Positions 1 to 9,423 are shown, counted from the first letter of the stretch. The stretch is DNA of 64,000 nucleotides from an uncultured Pirellulaceae bacterium (GCA_905480235.1 CAJQPP010000031.1:184057-248056), one strand, 5' to 3'. A program made the numbers and translations. The notes: generated from the sequence alone by a model not told the origin.

Positions 1-600
1 AGATTTACCGGTTACTTCGGGAACCGTCTCGCCGACTGTTAACAACCTCATGACATCCAATGGCATGTTGGAAAAATCTAGTTCGTCGACCTCTCCTACC
101 TCAAATTGTCCATAAGATTGCACGAGCCAACGCTTCCCATCGGCCTTGGTTTGTGCCGAAATTTTCATTTCGTATTGCCCTTGCGGCACATCGTAAAGCA
201 CAAACTTTCCTGCCTCGCGAATTTGAAATTGTTTCTGAAACCGTTCGTCGAGAAGGGTCTGATTTTTTGCTTTGAGTGCCGCACCAATTTTGGTTTCATA
301 AAAGTCGGCCAACCAAGCCTGCCGCTCGGCTACCTTCATTGTGGGCCAGTCCGTCGGCAGTTCGATTTGTTGCAATTTGACCAATTGAGTTATCTGGCCT
401 TCCATCGTCTGCCAATCGACTTCATTGATGATATTCGATTGCAACTTCAGGCTGCCACGAATACTCGCCGTCTTGGGTTCACCCGTCTGCTCCGTTCCAG
501 GCGCCGGCGAATTTTTCTGAGGGCTCGCCGAGCTTTCACCGGCACAAAATAACGAGCTGATCGAGACGATGATGAGAAAGGTAAATCGTTTGCTTTTCAT
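1..600 (-). CDS. Secreted redoxin-like protein, N-terminal part (partial at left edge)
   Basis: Reading leftward from an ATG at 598-600, 200 codons stay open to the window edge, so the gene is cut off. The protein begins MKSKRF followed by a hydrophobic stretch ending near LFCAGESS, which looks like a signal peptide; there is a Cys but no good lipobox. A linker rich in Pro, Gly and Ser follows, then a region (about residues 45-180) resembling the carboxypeptidase-regulatory-like part seen before redoxin domains in planctomycete proteins. The last visible residues, VGETVPEVTGKS, match how thioredoxin/TlpA/AhpC-type domains usually begin. A thiol-disulfide or peroxidase-like periplasmic protein is therefore likely, but the catalytic Cys lies outside the window. 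The downstream redoxin assignment is an inference from about 12 residues. Confidence 0.6.
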   Translation of the reverse strand, partial: MKSKRFTFLIIVSISSLFCAGESSASPQKNSPAPGTEQTGEPKTASIRGSLKLQSNIINEVDWQTMEGQITQLVKLQQIELPTDWPTMKVAERQAWLADFYETKIGAALKAKNQTLLDERFQKQFQIREAGKFVLYDVPQGQYEMKISAQTKADGKRWLVQSYGQFEVGEVDELDFSNMPLDVMRLLTVGETVPEVTGKS

Positions 601-817
601 TGGAATTCAAATAAAACGCATTTCGATGGAATGCGAATTTGGAAAAATGCAATTTTGTAAAACGCAAAAAGAGGCCGGACACCGTCCAACAGGCAAGCCT
701 AGTCAGTGCCCCGCGCGCGGTCAAACCGGCAAACCGTACCTTCTAGTTTCACACAATTTGTCAAAAAACACGTCAGCCAACGATTTACCGACAAATTTCA
801 ACAAAGCCCAAAAATAT

Positions 818-2128
818 TTATTTGGCCAGGCTAATACACTTCAGTTCTTTGTCATTTCTCACGAAAATACAGCGGTTTGCAAAAGCAGGGTGAGACCAAC
901 AAACGCCGTTCCTCTGTCGCAACTGCTCGGTCGTGGGCTCAATAATTTTCGCGCGGCTCAATTCCTTGAATCCTGCCGGTGAAAGTTCCCGTAATATCAG
1001 CTCGCCGCGTTCGTTAAACATCCATGTCAGGTCACCGTTTTGGACAAAGTGAACGGTGCTCCAGCGTGATTTAGGGACCGCCGTGGGATCGTCCCACACG
1101 CGAGAGCCGTCGGCGGCCCGAAGACAACGAAACTCGCCGTAACTATCAACCCCGTAAATATGCTCTCCCAACCACAACGGTGTGCTAATGATGGAATGCA
1201 GCGCTTGGGTTCTTCGCTCATTGGGGCCCACAGCTCGCCATACTTCTGCCACACTCATTTCCTGAGAGTCCATCTCCAACATCAATGCGCCGTCATAGAA
1301 CGAAGTAAAAAATAGCCGGTTGCCTTGGACTAACGGCGTGGCAACACCAATGGGCATGCGGGAGGGCGGAAAAGGATACCGCCACCACGTCTCACCCGTT
1401 ACCGGGTTCAGTCCCGCCACACTGTCTCCGGTCCAGCAAACGACGATATCCTTGCCATTTTGCTGCGTGATAATCGGACTGGCATATTGGGCTCGATCTT
1501 CCAAGGCTCGCCAAACCTCTTTCCCGCTGGATTTATCCAAGCCAACGATGCATGCGCCATCCGCCCCGCCAATGTGCAAAATTACGACGTCGTCATAAAT
1601 CAATGGCGATCCCGCGATTCCCCAAATTGGCATGCGTTTCGATTTCGAAATACCGTATTCCTTATCGAGGTCTCGTTGCCAAATTACTTTGCCGTTTTTC
1701 GCATCGAAACAAAAGGCGTGGCCCATCGTTCCCAACGTGTATGCCACATCATCCTCGATGGTCACCGAAGCTCGGGGACCCGCACCGTACCCAACATTGG
1801 CATAATCAGCTTCGTATTCATGCTGCCAAACAGGAGCTCCTGTGCTGGCATCAAAACAGAGAACACGCTCGGTTTGACGATCGTCAGTTACTCTACGATC
1901 CATAAGATAAACACGCCCATCGGCAACCGTCGGACCACTGTAGCCAGCCGAGACCGGTTGGGTCCAAAGCGTCTTTAAGGAGGCATCATCGAACTCGGTA
2001 AGCACTTCGGTTTCCTGCCAAACCCCATCTCTTTGATTGCCGCGCCATTGCGACCAATCCTGATCGGCTTGCCAGCAAAGGCACGTTGAAATCAGCATCC
2101 AAACAGGGGCGGAGTTAAGTAAAAACAT
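818..2128 (-). CDS. Secreted PQQ-type beta-propeller protein (BamB-like fold)
   Basis: The protein opens with a hydrophobic signal-like segment and then DWSQWRGNQRDGVW, the usual opening of planctomycete PQQ-like proteins. Repeated blade motifs follow, such as CFDASTGAPVWQ, CFDAKNGKVIWQ, GLDKSSGKEVW and GLNPVTGETWW, indicating a seven- or eight-bladed propeller filling most of the chain. An in-frame start 12 codons upstream (2164) exists, but the ATG at 2128 is preceded by GGAAAGG at six bases and gives a cleaner signal peptide, so I chose it. The protein is probably periplasmic. Relatives include BamB and PQQ-dependent dehydrogenases, but no dehydrogenase active site is visible, so a binding or scaffold role is more likely. 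It lies downstream of argH's end without an obvious operon link. Confidence 0.75.
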   Translation of the reverse strand: MFLLNSAPVWMLISTCLCWQADQDWSQWRGNQRDGVWQETEVLTEFDDASLKTLWTQPVSAGYSGPTVADGRVYLMDRRVTDDRQTERVLCFDASTGAPVWQHEYEADYANVGYGAGPRASVTIEDDVAYTLGTMGHAFCFDAKNGKVIWQRDLDKEYGISKSKRMPIWGIAGSPLIYDDVVILHIGGADGACIVGLDKSSGKEVWRALEDRAQYASPIITQQNGKDIVVCWTGDSVAGLNPVTGETWWRYPFPPSRMPIGVATPLVQGNRLFFTSFYDGALMLEMDSQEMSVAEVWRAVGPNERRTQALHSIISTPLWLGEHIYGVDSYGEFRCLRAADGSRVWDDPTAVPKSRWSTVHFVQNGDLTWMFNERGELILRELSPAGFKELSRAKIIEPTTEQLRQRNGVCWSHPAFANRCIFVRNDKELKCISLAK

Positions 2129-2232
2129 GAGTAGCCTTTCCAAATATGAAATACGACGCGACAAAACAACTACCGCAGGTCAGTAAGGGTTACCGCGTTG
2201 GCAAAAGAACATGGGGGTAAACGCGCCTCTAC

Positions 2233-3546
2233 CTAGGTAGCCGCATCTTCTTTCAATCGTGACAATCGATCATGTAACGCAGGCAATTGCAAATCGCCAC
2301 AGGCCCCGGGCGAAACCCTCGCTTGCAAACTCGATAACGCATCCCGTTTCGATAAATCACTTTCCGCTAACGGGCTTCGATAGGCCTCGCGGAACGGCAT
2401 ACCCTCCTGAGTCACACGCTCGATGGCAATATCCGTGGAATACAGAATTGGATCGATTGCTTTCGCCATCGCCTGCTTGTTCATGGTCATATGCTTCACC
2501 AAATCAACGGATAACTCCAGGGCCGGCAGTGACGATGAAAAGGCCCGTATGACCGGCGGTTTAGTCAGTTGCAAATCGCGTTGATAACCTGACGGAAGTG
2601 ACAACAGAGCCTGCAATTCCCCGATGGCGCCCTGCACGACTGCATGTTGGGCACGTGCCAACTCCACGAAATCTGGATTCGACTTATTCGGCATGATCGA
2701 CGAACCGGTCACAAACTCATCAGACAGGGTAACAAATGCGAATTCCTGGCTCGTATAAAGGCTCAAGTCCCAACACAAACGACGTAATTCCAGCGTTCCC
2801 TGAGCTAACGTCGACAGGCACTGCAATTCAAAACGCCCGCGACTGTTTTGCACATACATTGGGTTTTGTTGCAACCGGGAAAAGCCCAATTCGTCAGCGA
2901 CCTTTTCCCGATCCAACGGCAGGTTTACCCCATAACCGGCAGCGGTTCCCAAAGGACAGCAATCGATCCAGTTTCCGGTCATGGAGGACAATTCTGCAAT
3001 ATCGATAAACGACTCGGCGAAACTCGCCATCCACAAGCCGACCGACGACGGTACGGCTCGCTGCAGATGGGTGTACCCAGGCATCGGCGTCATTGCATCG
3101 GCGTCTGCACGGTGCAGGCAAACCGCTGCCAAGGCTTGGCAAGCATGATCCAAGCGATGCATTTGGTCACGCAAGTACATGCGCATGGCTACCTGCACCT
3201 GGTCATTTCGGCTACGCCCCGTATGCACTTTCTGCCCCACCGATCCGAGTTTTTCCGTTAACCAAAACTCGATTGCCGAGTGCCCATCCTCAAACGGCGG
3301 GCCCAAATGATACTCGGAGGATTGAAACTGTTTGCTTAGTTCATTCAGCGCATCCCGAATTGCTTTCAATTCCTGAGCATCCAGAACACCGATGGATTCC
3401 AAACCGCCGGCGTGTGCAAACGTTGCCAGGATGTCATAAAGGAATATCTCAGCATCTAAGACCACATCGTTACCCGACATGAACTGCTGAATTCGCTGGT
3501 GGGTCGGCGTCGATGGTTCCGATTTCGACCAGAGGTATTGGGTCAT
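2233..3546 (-). CDS. argH: Argininosuccinate lyase
   Basis: Splits argininosuccinate into arginine and fumarate, the last step of arginine synthesis. The fumarase/aspartase superfamily signature GSSIMPNKSNPD is present, as are the HTGRSRNDQ and TPMPGYTHLQRAVPS segments typical of ArgH. The 437-residue length is normal for the family. A longer frame opens at 3579, but the ATG at 3546 overlaps the argC stop codon as ATGA and starts MTQYLWSK, which is the usual place for this family to begin. The overlap implies translational coupling with argC. It is the last gene of the six-gene arginine operon. Confidence 0.95.
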   Translation of the reverse strand: MTQYLWSKSEPSTPTHQRIQQFMSGNDVVLDAEIFLYDILATFAHAGGLESIGVLDAQELKAIRDALNELSKQFQSSEYHLGPPFEDGHSAIEFWLTEKLGSVGQKVHTGRSRNDQVQVAMRMYLRDQMHRLDHACQALAAVCLHRADADAMTPMPGYTHLQRAVPSSVGLWMASFAESFIDIAELSSMTGNWIDCCPLGTAAGYGVNLPLDREKVADELGFSRLQQNPMYVQNSRGRFELQCLSTLAQGTLELRRLCWDLSLYTSQEFAFVTLSDEFVTGSSIMPNKSNPDFVELARAQHAVVQGAIGELQALLSLPSGYQRDLQLTKPPVIRAFSSSLPALELSVDLVKHMTMNKQAMAKAIDPILYSTDIAIERVTQEGMPFREAYRSPLAESDLSKRDALSSLQARVSPGACGDLQLPALHDRLSRLKEDAAT

Positions 3547-4484
3547 GACAAAAGTCCTTTTTCCGAGGCCAGCCCGCACATCAAATTCAAATTTTGAATC
3601 GCTTGCGAGGCTGCACCTTTTCTCAAGTTATCGATCACACAAACTAGCGTAACATCTCGTCCGGACCTGGCATCGACGCAAAAACCGCCGACCAAAGCCT
3701 GGTTCGTTCCGACCACTTGTTGAATTTCAGGAATATCCTGCTGAACCGCGACCATAGGAAATACCTCGTAATAAGTTTTAAACGTGGCCACCAGCTGTGC
3801 CACGGTTACGGCTTGAGCCAATTTGGTATTAACCGTGACAGAGATCCCTCTAAAGAAAGAAGCCACGTGCGGCATAAAAGCGACCTCTCGCCCGAGGTGT
3901 CGGCTAATTTCATGCTCGTGGGTATGGCCCGTCAGCGAATAGGGCAGGATATTATTGGCCAATCGTTGCGGGTCGTTTTTGTCGTTCGGTGTACGCCCGG
4001 CTCCACTAAACCCCGAGATTCCAAATACCGTGGGTTTGCCTTCCAGCATCGCGTGCAACGGCAGCAATGCCAGTTGCGCCGCAGTGGCGTAACATCCGGG
4101 ATTCGCAACTCGCCGCGATTCGCGGATATCGGCCAAGTTTTTTTCGGGAAGCCCATAAGTCCAACGGTCTGTGAATCGAAAATCGCTACTGATATCAATT
4201 ATCTTGGCATCCGTTTGGGAAATCACTTCTGCCAATCCTTCTGCTTGTCCGTTCGCCTGAGCCAAGATCCAAACATCTGCAGGGCAGGCACCGATGGATG
4301 AGGGTGAAAGATCTTGAAAAACCAAATCGGTTGGTAAATCTCGATACTCCGAGACAACGGGTCGGCCCGCCAGGCCGCGTGAGCCCACATAGACAACCTC
4401 AAAGTCAGGATTTTTGAACATTAGCCCCAGTAATTCTTCGCCTACATAGCCACGTCCGCCAGCCAATCCGATGCGCACACTCAT
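3543..4484 (-). CDS. argC: N-acetyl-gamma-glutamyl-phosphate reductase
   Basis: Reduces N-acetylglutamyl phosphate to the semialdehyde using NADPH, the third step of arginine synthesis. The N-terminal GLAGGRGYVGEELL is the nucleotide-binding turn, and VANPGCYATAAQLAL carries the catalytic Cys. GLPEKN and SGFSGAGRTPNDKND are further family motifs. The GHTHEHEI segment is where the catalytic His of the family sits. At 313 residues it is of the shorter form seen in Xanthomonas-type arginine clusters. Its ATG (4482-4484) overlaps the argB stop as ATGA, and its own stop overlaps the argH start the same way, so the three genes are translationally coupled. Confidence 0.95.
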   Translation of the reverse strand: MSVRIGLAGGRGYVGEELLGLMFKNPDFEVVYVGSRGLAGRPVVSEYRDLPTDLVFQDLSPSSIGACPADVWILAQANGQAEGLAEVISQTDAKIIDISSDFRFTDRWTYGLPEKNLADIRESRRVANPGCYATAAQLALLPLHAMLEGKPTVFGISGFSGAGRTPNDKNDPQRLANNILPYSLTGHTHEHEISRHLGREVAFMPHVASFFRGISVTVNTKLAQAVTVAQLVATFKTYYEVFPMVAVQQDIPEIQQVVGTNQALVGGFCVDARSGRDVTLVCVIDNLRKGAASQAIQNLNLMCGLASEKGLLS

Positions 4485-5815
4485 GAGATGCTCCCTTCAC
4501 TTGGCATCTTTTCGACCCAGTACTCTTTTCGTGATTGGGCGTTGTTAACGAGTGCTTCGATGAGGCTGAAATCATCGATCCCGTATCCGAACACCTGCCA
4601 TTCGCCGGATCGGATTCGAAAATCGGCTTGCCGGTTGTACCATGTATTGACGGGATTATCGGCGCGACTGCGCCAATACAATTGCGGGTAACGGACGGAG
4701 ATTTGCTCCCATAAAGCGGCTCCCAAGCCTTCCCCCTGAGCCGCCGGGGTCACCGCAAACTTGTTCATATAAGGTATGCCTTGAAACCCACTATCGATGA
4801 CAGCAGCGGCACGTCCCGAACCGGCCCAGATCAATGAATCCAGATCGACTTCAGAAAACCACCCTTCATCCAAGCGACGATTAAAACAAACTTCGATCAA
4901 GGATTTCAGTTCACTTTGCCGTAATCCTGTAATTTGGGTTTCGCTGGAAAACCCCTCGCCCCGTCGAATCAAGGTACCCGCCCCGCGGTGTGTAAATAGC
5001 TCACGTGTCAAATTGCTGGCTGATGTAATGGAGACCGAAGATGAGGGTGGCAATTGCTCGAGCATCTCAGCGATTTGAATCAACTTCAACCGCATGCCCG
5101 AATGTACCCACCCCGAATCCAACAGACGCGCGTAATCCGTTTCTAGATTGATCGCCGAAATCACATTATTTTCTTCGTTAAGCAAACCACCTGTGGGCGA
5201 CAGGAAAATAATCTTTTGAGGCTGGATATTCAGTACCAGAGCAGCGGCCGCGACATCGGCATTTACGTTTAACACCTGCCCCGCCGGCGTTTCCCCAAGG
5301 CAGGTAACAATCGGTAACGAGCCAGCTGCAATCGTGGAGCGAATACTGGCGAGCTCAACGTTGGCGACTCGACCCACCAGCCCAAACTTTTGCTCATCTT
5401 CAAATTCGCAATTAAAAATTCCATGCTGTAACGAACGTGCGCGGATTCCCAATCGCTCAAGAGCTTCCACCAATCTCAGGTTCTGTTGATAAATGACCGG
5501 CCGGACGACCGACATGACCTCCGGTGTCGTGACTCGCACTCCCTCAATTTTTTCTGACGGTATGCCGGCATCTGCCAAGGCCTGATTCAATTGTGTCCCA
5601 GCACCATGCAAGACAATCGGAAAAAGTCCAACGTGATGCAAAAAACCAATCGCCGATGCCAATTCAGAAAGATCATTTTGCAGTACCTCCCCGCCCACTT
5701 TGATAACAGCGAACTGGGACGATTCTTTGCTGCTGAACTTGCGCAGGTATTCGCGGGCTTCCCGACTGCTGCCTAATTGGCTGAGCAGTTCCACAACGAT
5801 CTCACGAGGATTCAT
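4481..5815 (-). CDS. argB: Bifunctional N-acetylglutamate kinase / N-acetyltransferase fusion
   Basis: The first two thirds form an amino-acid kinase domain: IKVGGEVL (residues 38-45) is the phosphate-binding turn, and VLHGAGTQLN and NVNADVAAAALVLN are acetylglutamate-kinase segments. From about residue 300 a GNAT-type acetyltransferase domain follows (NKFAVTPAAQGEGLGAALWE, then YWRSRADNPVNTWYNRQ), the layout of vertebrate-like NAGS and the NAGS/K enzymes of Xanthomonas. By family knowledge such fusions both make N-acetylglutamate and phosphorylate it, so this protein may supply steps one and two. No separate argA or argJ lies in the window. The start ATG has AGGAAAG upstream. It overlaps argC by four bases. 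Confidence 0.9.
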   Translation of the reverse strand: MNPREIVVELLSQLGSSREAREYLRKFSSKESSQFAVIKVGGEVLQNDLSELASAIGFLHHVGLFPIVLHGAGTQLNQALADAGIPSEKIEGVRVTTPEVMSVVRPVIYQQNLRLVEALERLGIRARSLQHGIFNCEFEDEQKFGLVGRVANVELASIRSTIAAGSLPIVTCLGETPAGQVLNVNADVAAAALVLNIQPQKIIFLSPTGGLLNEENNVISAINLETDYARLLDSGWVHSGMRLKLIQIAEMLEQLPPSSSVSITSASNLTRELFTHRGAGTLIRRGEGFSSETQITGLRQSELKSLIEVCFNRRLDEGWFSEVDLDSLIWAGSGRAAAVIDSGFQGIPYMNKFAVTPAAQGEGLGAALWEQISVRYPQLYWRSRADNPVNTWYNRQADFRIRSGEWQVFGYGIDDFSLIEALVNNAQSRKEYWVEKMPSEGSIS

Positions 5816-5830
5816 ATTTACTTTCCTGCC

Positions 5831-5871
5831 ATTCCTGCTGCATCAACAGAATGACTTTATTCCTGCTGCAT
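5831..5871 (-). repeat. 13-bp direct repeat spanning the argE'-argB junction
   Basis: The minus-strand sequence ATGCAGCAGGAAT occurs at 5859-5871, where it encodes the last residues of ArgE' (MQQE), and again at 5831-5843 in the gap before argB. The second copy adds purine-rich AGGAA motifs shortly upstream of the argB start. It is probably a small local duplication; any role in translation of argB is a guess. Confidence 0.5.
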
Positions 5872-6930
5872 TAATTCTAAATAGCGGTTAGAGGCTTTTT
5901 CGAGTTGCTCGATCGCGACCCATTCATCCACCGTATGCGCCTGACTGATATCCCCCGGCCCCAAGACGATGGTAGGTTGGCCAAGCCGAGCGAAAAGAGC
6001 CGCCTCCGTCCAAAAATCAACATGGTTTGCGACCACGAGATCGTGTTCCTGACACCATGCTTGCGTTTCTTGATATTGCACTAGTCCCCCGGGCAACGGT
6101 GGGCCATCGAACGTGGTTTGCCACTGAACCTCAGCCGTATCCTCGATCTGCAAAGCCTTCAACAAATTCTGATTCGGAAATCCAGCGGGCATGCGGGCAC
6201 TCCATGTCACCAGGCAGTGGTCAGATACCATGTTATTTTTTAGGCCACCCTCGAGTCGCCCTACATTGAAGCAAGCCGATTCACCACCGAGGTCCTTATT
6301 TTCGAATTCAGCCACTTGTTGCAGTGCCTGGGCAACCCAACGCGCGGCTAAATGATTCGCACTTTTGGGTAACAAATGGTGCTGGGAAGTATGCCCGCTG
6401 ACGCCCCGAAATTTACCTGTCACTGACAAATAACCACGATGCCCAAGCACAGCTTCGCAACCGGTTGGCTCGGCAATCACAAAAGAACCAAACAGACTCG
6501 CGGTAGCAGACTGACAAAACTCATCGATACAACAGCTTTGAGAACCTTCTTCGTCACTGGAAAACAGAATTGCGACATCAGCACACTGGTTGGCCGCCGC
6601 AATCAAACAGGCAGCTGCCCCTTTGATATCGCAAACACCCCTGCCATAGCCCTTTTCGGCATCGAGCGTTAATTGAAGCGGTGGGTGACTCCAGCCTTCT
6701 GCCGCAGGGACCGTATCAAGGTGAACGTTAAATAATCGAGTGGGCTTGCCACGGATTGCCAACCAATTCACACGGCCCATACCGTAATCTTCCACACTGA
6801 TTTCAAAACCAGGATCTAACCATCGCGTTAAACACTGGTGAATGGGACCATGCGGTTCGATGCGGCGCGGTGGATTTTGCGTATCGCAAGCCACCAAGTC
6901 GGATAGGATTTTAAGAATCTGTTGTTTCAC
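5857..6930 (-). CDS. argE': M20-family deacetylase, probable N-acetylcitrulline deacetylase
   Basis: A zinc-dependent M20 peptidase-family amidohydrolase. Metal and catalytic positions can be read off: FNVHLDTVP (H70, D72), GVCDIKG (D101), SSDEEG (E127/E128), IAEPTG (E154) and QAHTVDEW (H332). The central GHRGYLSVTGKFRGVSGHTS is the dimerisation-domain entry. The family covers ArgE, DapE and acetylcitrulline deacetylase. Its place between argG and argB, together with an acetylornithine-type transcarbamylase in the same operon, argues for N-acetylcitrulline as substrate, yielding citrulline for ArgG. That choice rests on context. The start codon is GTG. Confidence 0.82.
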   Translation of the reverse strand: MKQQILKILSDLVACDTQNPPRRIEPHGPIHQCLTRWLDPGFEISVEDYGMGRVNWLAIRGKPTRLFNVHLDTVPAAEGWSHPPLQLTLDAEKGYGRGVCDIKGAAACLIAAANQCADVAILFSSDEEGSQSCCIDEFCQSATASLFGSFVIAEPTGCEAVLGHRGYLSVTGKFRGVSGHTSQHHLLPKSANHLAARWVAQALQQVAEFENKDLGGESACFNVGRLEGGLKNNMVSDHCLVTWSARMPAGFPNQNLLKALQIEDTAEVQWQTTFDGPPLPGGLVQYQETQAWCQEHDLVVANHVDFWTEAALFARLGQPTIVLGPGDISQAHTVDEWVAIEQLEKASNRYLELMQQE

Positions 6931-6953
6931 GAATCACCACATTCCTTGATTGC

Positions 6954-8180
6954 CTAGGCTTTTTTTCCCGGCGTACGCGAGTCGGTTACCACGCCGTTGA
7001 TTTTCGCTGACAGCGAACTACTTTGGCCGAGCAACTTAATAAACCCAACCGCTTCTTCGGGTGTCCAGTTGCAATTTTGAGCGTAGACCGCCTCGGGATC
7101 AGCGAGGATATGAGGCGAATCTACCGACACCGCTAATACGGAACCCCCTTGGGTTTCCAAAGTGACATTGCCAGTCACATGGCGTTGCGAGCTGGCCAGG
7201 TAAGCTTCGAGGTCTAGTTTGTGCGGTTCGTAAAAGAAACCGGTATAGACCAGTTCAGCCCAGCGGGCGGCGATGATATGACGAAACTGATTTTGGAATC
7301 GGGTATTGATGGTATCTTCGAGGGCACGATGGGCCGCCAACAAAGCCGTAACTCCGGGACACTCAAATACAATTCGTCCCTTCAGCCCAATACTGACATC
7401 ACCGGTATAAATGTGCCTGCCAACCCCGTATTGACCGAACAACTGATTCAGTTTTTGTAATAAATGCGGCCCCTGTATCGCTTGACCATCCAGCGTCCGC
7501 GCGACACCCGATTCAAATCCAAGCGTGACCGTCGCAGATTCCTCGGGCCACTCCGAGCGTGGTCGAACCATCTGCCAAGTGTTGTCATCCGGTTGCTGGA
7601 AGCGATCGATCTTTCCGCCCGAAATCGTCACCCCCAGCAAGTTTTCATTGATGGAATAAAGACTGTTGGAAACGGGAACTTCGAAACCCGCGTCATTCAA
7701 TGCCTTGATTTCAAAATCTCTGATCTGATTCGTTTGCGTTTGTAACTGGCGAATGGGCGCCACGATTTCATATTCCCCCAAACTGCGAACGGTTTGATCA
7801 AAACGCAATTGATCATTTCCCATGCCAGTACATCCGTGCGCGAAGATCCGGGTTCCCAATTGCTCACAAATCTCAAGACATTTGCGAACAATGACATAAC
7901 GATCACTGCATAACATTGGGTATTGGTCCAACATCCGCGAATGGCTCCAAACCAGCGGAATAACAAATTCACTCCAGATATCTTCACTGGCATCGACAGT
8001 CCAATGACGATCTGCACCGAGTTCTTGGGCCCGTGATTCAATACGAGCGCGCTCCTCATCCGGGACCCCACCCGTATCAACAAATACGCTGTGCACCTCA
8101 TGTCCCAATTGTTTGAGATGCCAAAGGCAGTAACTGGTATCTAATCCACCTGAAAATGCTAATACGATTTTTTGCGACAT
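6954..8180 (-). CDS. argG: Argininosuccinate synthase
   Basis: Joins citrulline and aspartate with ATP to give argininosuccinate. The N-terminal LAFSGGLDTSYCLWHL is the PP-loop ATP-binding motif of the family, with the usual VFVDTGG following. FAHGCTGMGNDQLRFD is the conserved citrulline/aspartate-binding segment, and SINENLLGVTI is also typical. Length 408 residues is normal. It lies 131 bases downstream of argF' and 23 bases upstream of argE'. Confidence 0.95.
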   Translation of the reverse strand: MSQKIVLAFSGGLDTSYCLWHLKQLGHEVHSVFVDTGGVPDEERARIESRAQELGADRHWTVDASEDIWSEFVIPLVWSHSRMLDQYPMLCSDRYVIVRKCLEICEQLGTRIFAHGCTGMGNDQLRFDQTVRSLGEYEIVAPIRQLQTQTNQIRDFEIKALNDAGFEVPVSNSLYSINENLLGVTISGGKIDRFQQPDDNTWQMVRPRSEWPEESATVTLGFESGVARTLDGQAIQGPHLLQKLNQLFGQYGVGRHIYTGDVSIGLKGRIVFECPGVTALLAAHRALEDTINTRFQNQFRHIIAARWAELVYTGFFYEPHKLDLEAYLASSQRHVTGNVTLETQGGSVLAVSVDSPHILADPEAVYAQNCNWTPEEAVGFIKLLGQSSSLSAKINGVVTDSRTPGKKA

Positions 8181-8311
8181 AAGATTTTTTGTCAGTAAGT
8201 TTCTTGCCGAGTTGGTTTCGTTAAATTGCCTTGGCGATAAGGCTCGCGTTAATCAAATGAGAACGCCCTTGCCGGCGATCCGTTTTTCCTTCGTCGATGC
8301 TATCCACTTTC

Positions 8312-9337
8312 TTATTCCGGATGAATGAGGTGACTCATGATAGCCTTTTGCACATGCAGGCGATTTTCCGCCTCATCGATTGCGATGCAGTAATCGGCCT
8401 CCATGACTTCGTCACTTGCCTTGATATTGCGTCGTAAAGGTAAACAGTGGCTAAACACTGCATTTTTTGTTTTTGCCATTTTGGGACCGTCCACCATAAA
8501 ATGACGATAGTTCTTTCGCAGTTCCCACTCGGCGGCCGGGTCACCATAGAAGGGCAAGGCGCCCCAACTTTTACAGTAAACAACTTCCGCGTCGGAGTAA
8601 GCCTCATCGATATCCGTTGTCACGGTCAATTTTTGATTGTGGGCCGCTGCGTTTTCGGCTGCCGCATCCATGTACTGAGGATCCAGCAAATAAGCCTCCT
8701 CTGGAATTAACAATGTGACATCCATGCCAAACTTCGTTGCAATCAGCAAACTGGAATTGGCCACGGCTGTGTTGAGAGGCTTGGGATGCCAGGTCCAGGT
8801 TAAAAGATATTTCCGGCCAGCCAAGTCTCCCATCCTCTCTTGCAAAGCCATGACATGAGCCATTTCCTGGCAAGGATGCGTAATTGTCTCCATGTTAATG
8901 ACGGGAACATCCGCGTGCTTGGCAACTGAGCGAATCACGTAATCGGTACGGTCTTTATTCCAATCTTTGAATTTTGGAAACGCGCGGATGGCGATCAAAT
9001 CGCAATACCGTGACAGGACCTTGGCAACCTCGGAAATGTGTTCCTCGGAATCGCCATCCATGATTTTGCCGGTTTCGAATTCGATAGGCCAAGCGTCGCT
9101 ACCGGGTTGCAGGACGACCGCGAAGCCACCCAATTGGTGGGTACCGACTTGAAAAGATGTTCGCGTTCTCATGGATGAATTTAGAAACAGCAATGCTACT
9201 GATTTACCTTTAAGGTCCTCGCTGAAGGGACTCGCCTTCAGCTTGGCAGCGGTATCTAACATGGCCTGCAATTCCGCTTGGCTCCAATCCTGCGTAGTAA
9301 TGAAGCCCCGAGATTTCTTTTCAATTTGTAATGTCAT
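8312..9337 (-). CDS. argF': N-acetylornithine carbamoyltransferase
   Basis: Transfers carbamoyl phosphate to N-acetylornithine, giving N-acetylcitrulline. Residues 53-60 (NSSMRTRT) bind carbamoyl phosphate and HPCQE (154-158) and HCLPLRRN (297-304) are the other active-site motifs. The whole chain reads very like the Xanthomonas campestris AOTCase as I remember it, including VLQPGxDAWPIEF and DWxKDR. The 94-100 loop is DGDSEEH: a Glu sits where AOTCase has E92, whereas succinylornithine enzymes have a Pro. K306 matches the carboxylated Lys of AOTCase. A TTG start at 9358 exists, but the ATG at 9337 fits the family. First structural gene of the arginine operon, 58 bases below a terminator hairpin. 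Confidence 0.9.
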   Translation of the reverse strand: MTLQIEKKSRGFITTQDWSQAELQAMLDTAAKLKASPFSEDLKGKSVALLFLNSSMRTRTSFQVGTHQLGGFAVVLQPGSDAWPIEFETGKIMDGDSEEHISEVAKVLSRYCDLIAIRAFPKFKDWNKDRTDYVIRSVAKHADVPVINMETITHPCQEMAHVMALQERMGDLAGRKYLLTWTWHPKPLNTAVANSSLLIATKFGMDVTLLIPEEAYLLDPQYMDAAAENAAAHNQKLTVTTDIDEAYSDAEVVYCKSWGALPFYGDPAAEWELRKNYRHFMVDGPKMAKTKNAVFSHCLPLRRNIKASDEVMEADYCIAIDEAENRLHVQKAIMSHLIHPE

Positions 9338-9395
9338 GGCGTGTGTTTTTCCGAACAAAAGTCCTGGCCAGGAGGCGGGCAGCTCTCAATCCAAA

Positions 9396-9423
9396 CAAAA
9401 AAACCCAGCCCGGAGGCTGGGTT
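9396..9423 (-). terminator. Strong intrinsic terminator upstream of argF' (possible attenuator)
   Basis: On the minus strand AACCCAGCC, a TCCG loop and GGCTGGGTT form a perfect nine-pair stem, followed by a run of seven T. The loop fits the stable UNCG class. It lies 58 bases before the argF' ATG and 54 bases after the stop of a 32-codon frame, so transcription reaching argF' from further upstream must pass it. No mirror T-run exists for plus-strand termination. Confidence 0.8.

Noticed and set aside
740..785. A minus-strand TTGACA between the PQQ gene and the left-edge gene, considered as a promoter.
   Set aside because: No acceptable -10 sequence at 16-18 bases spacing.
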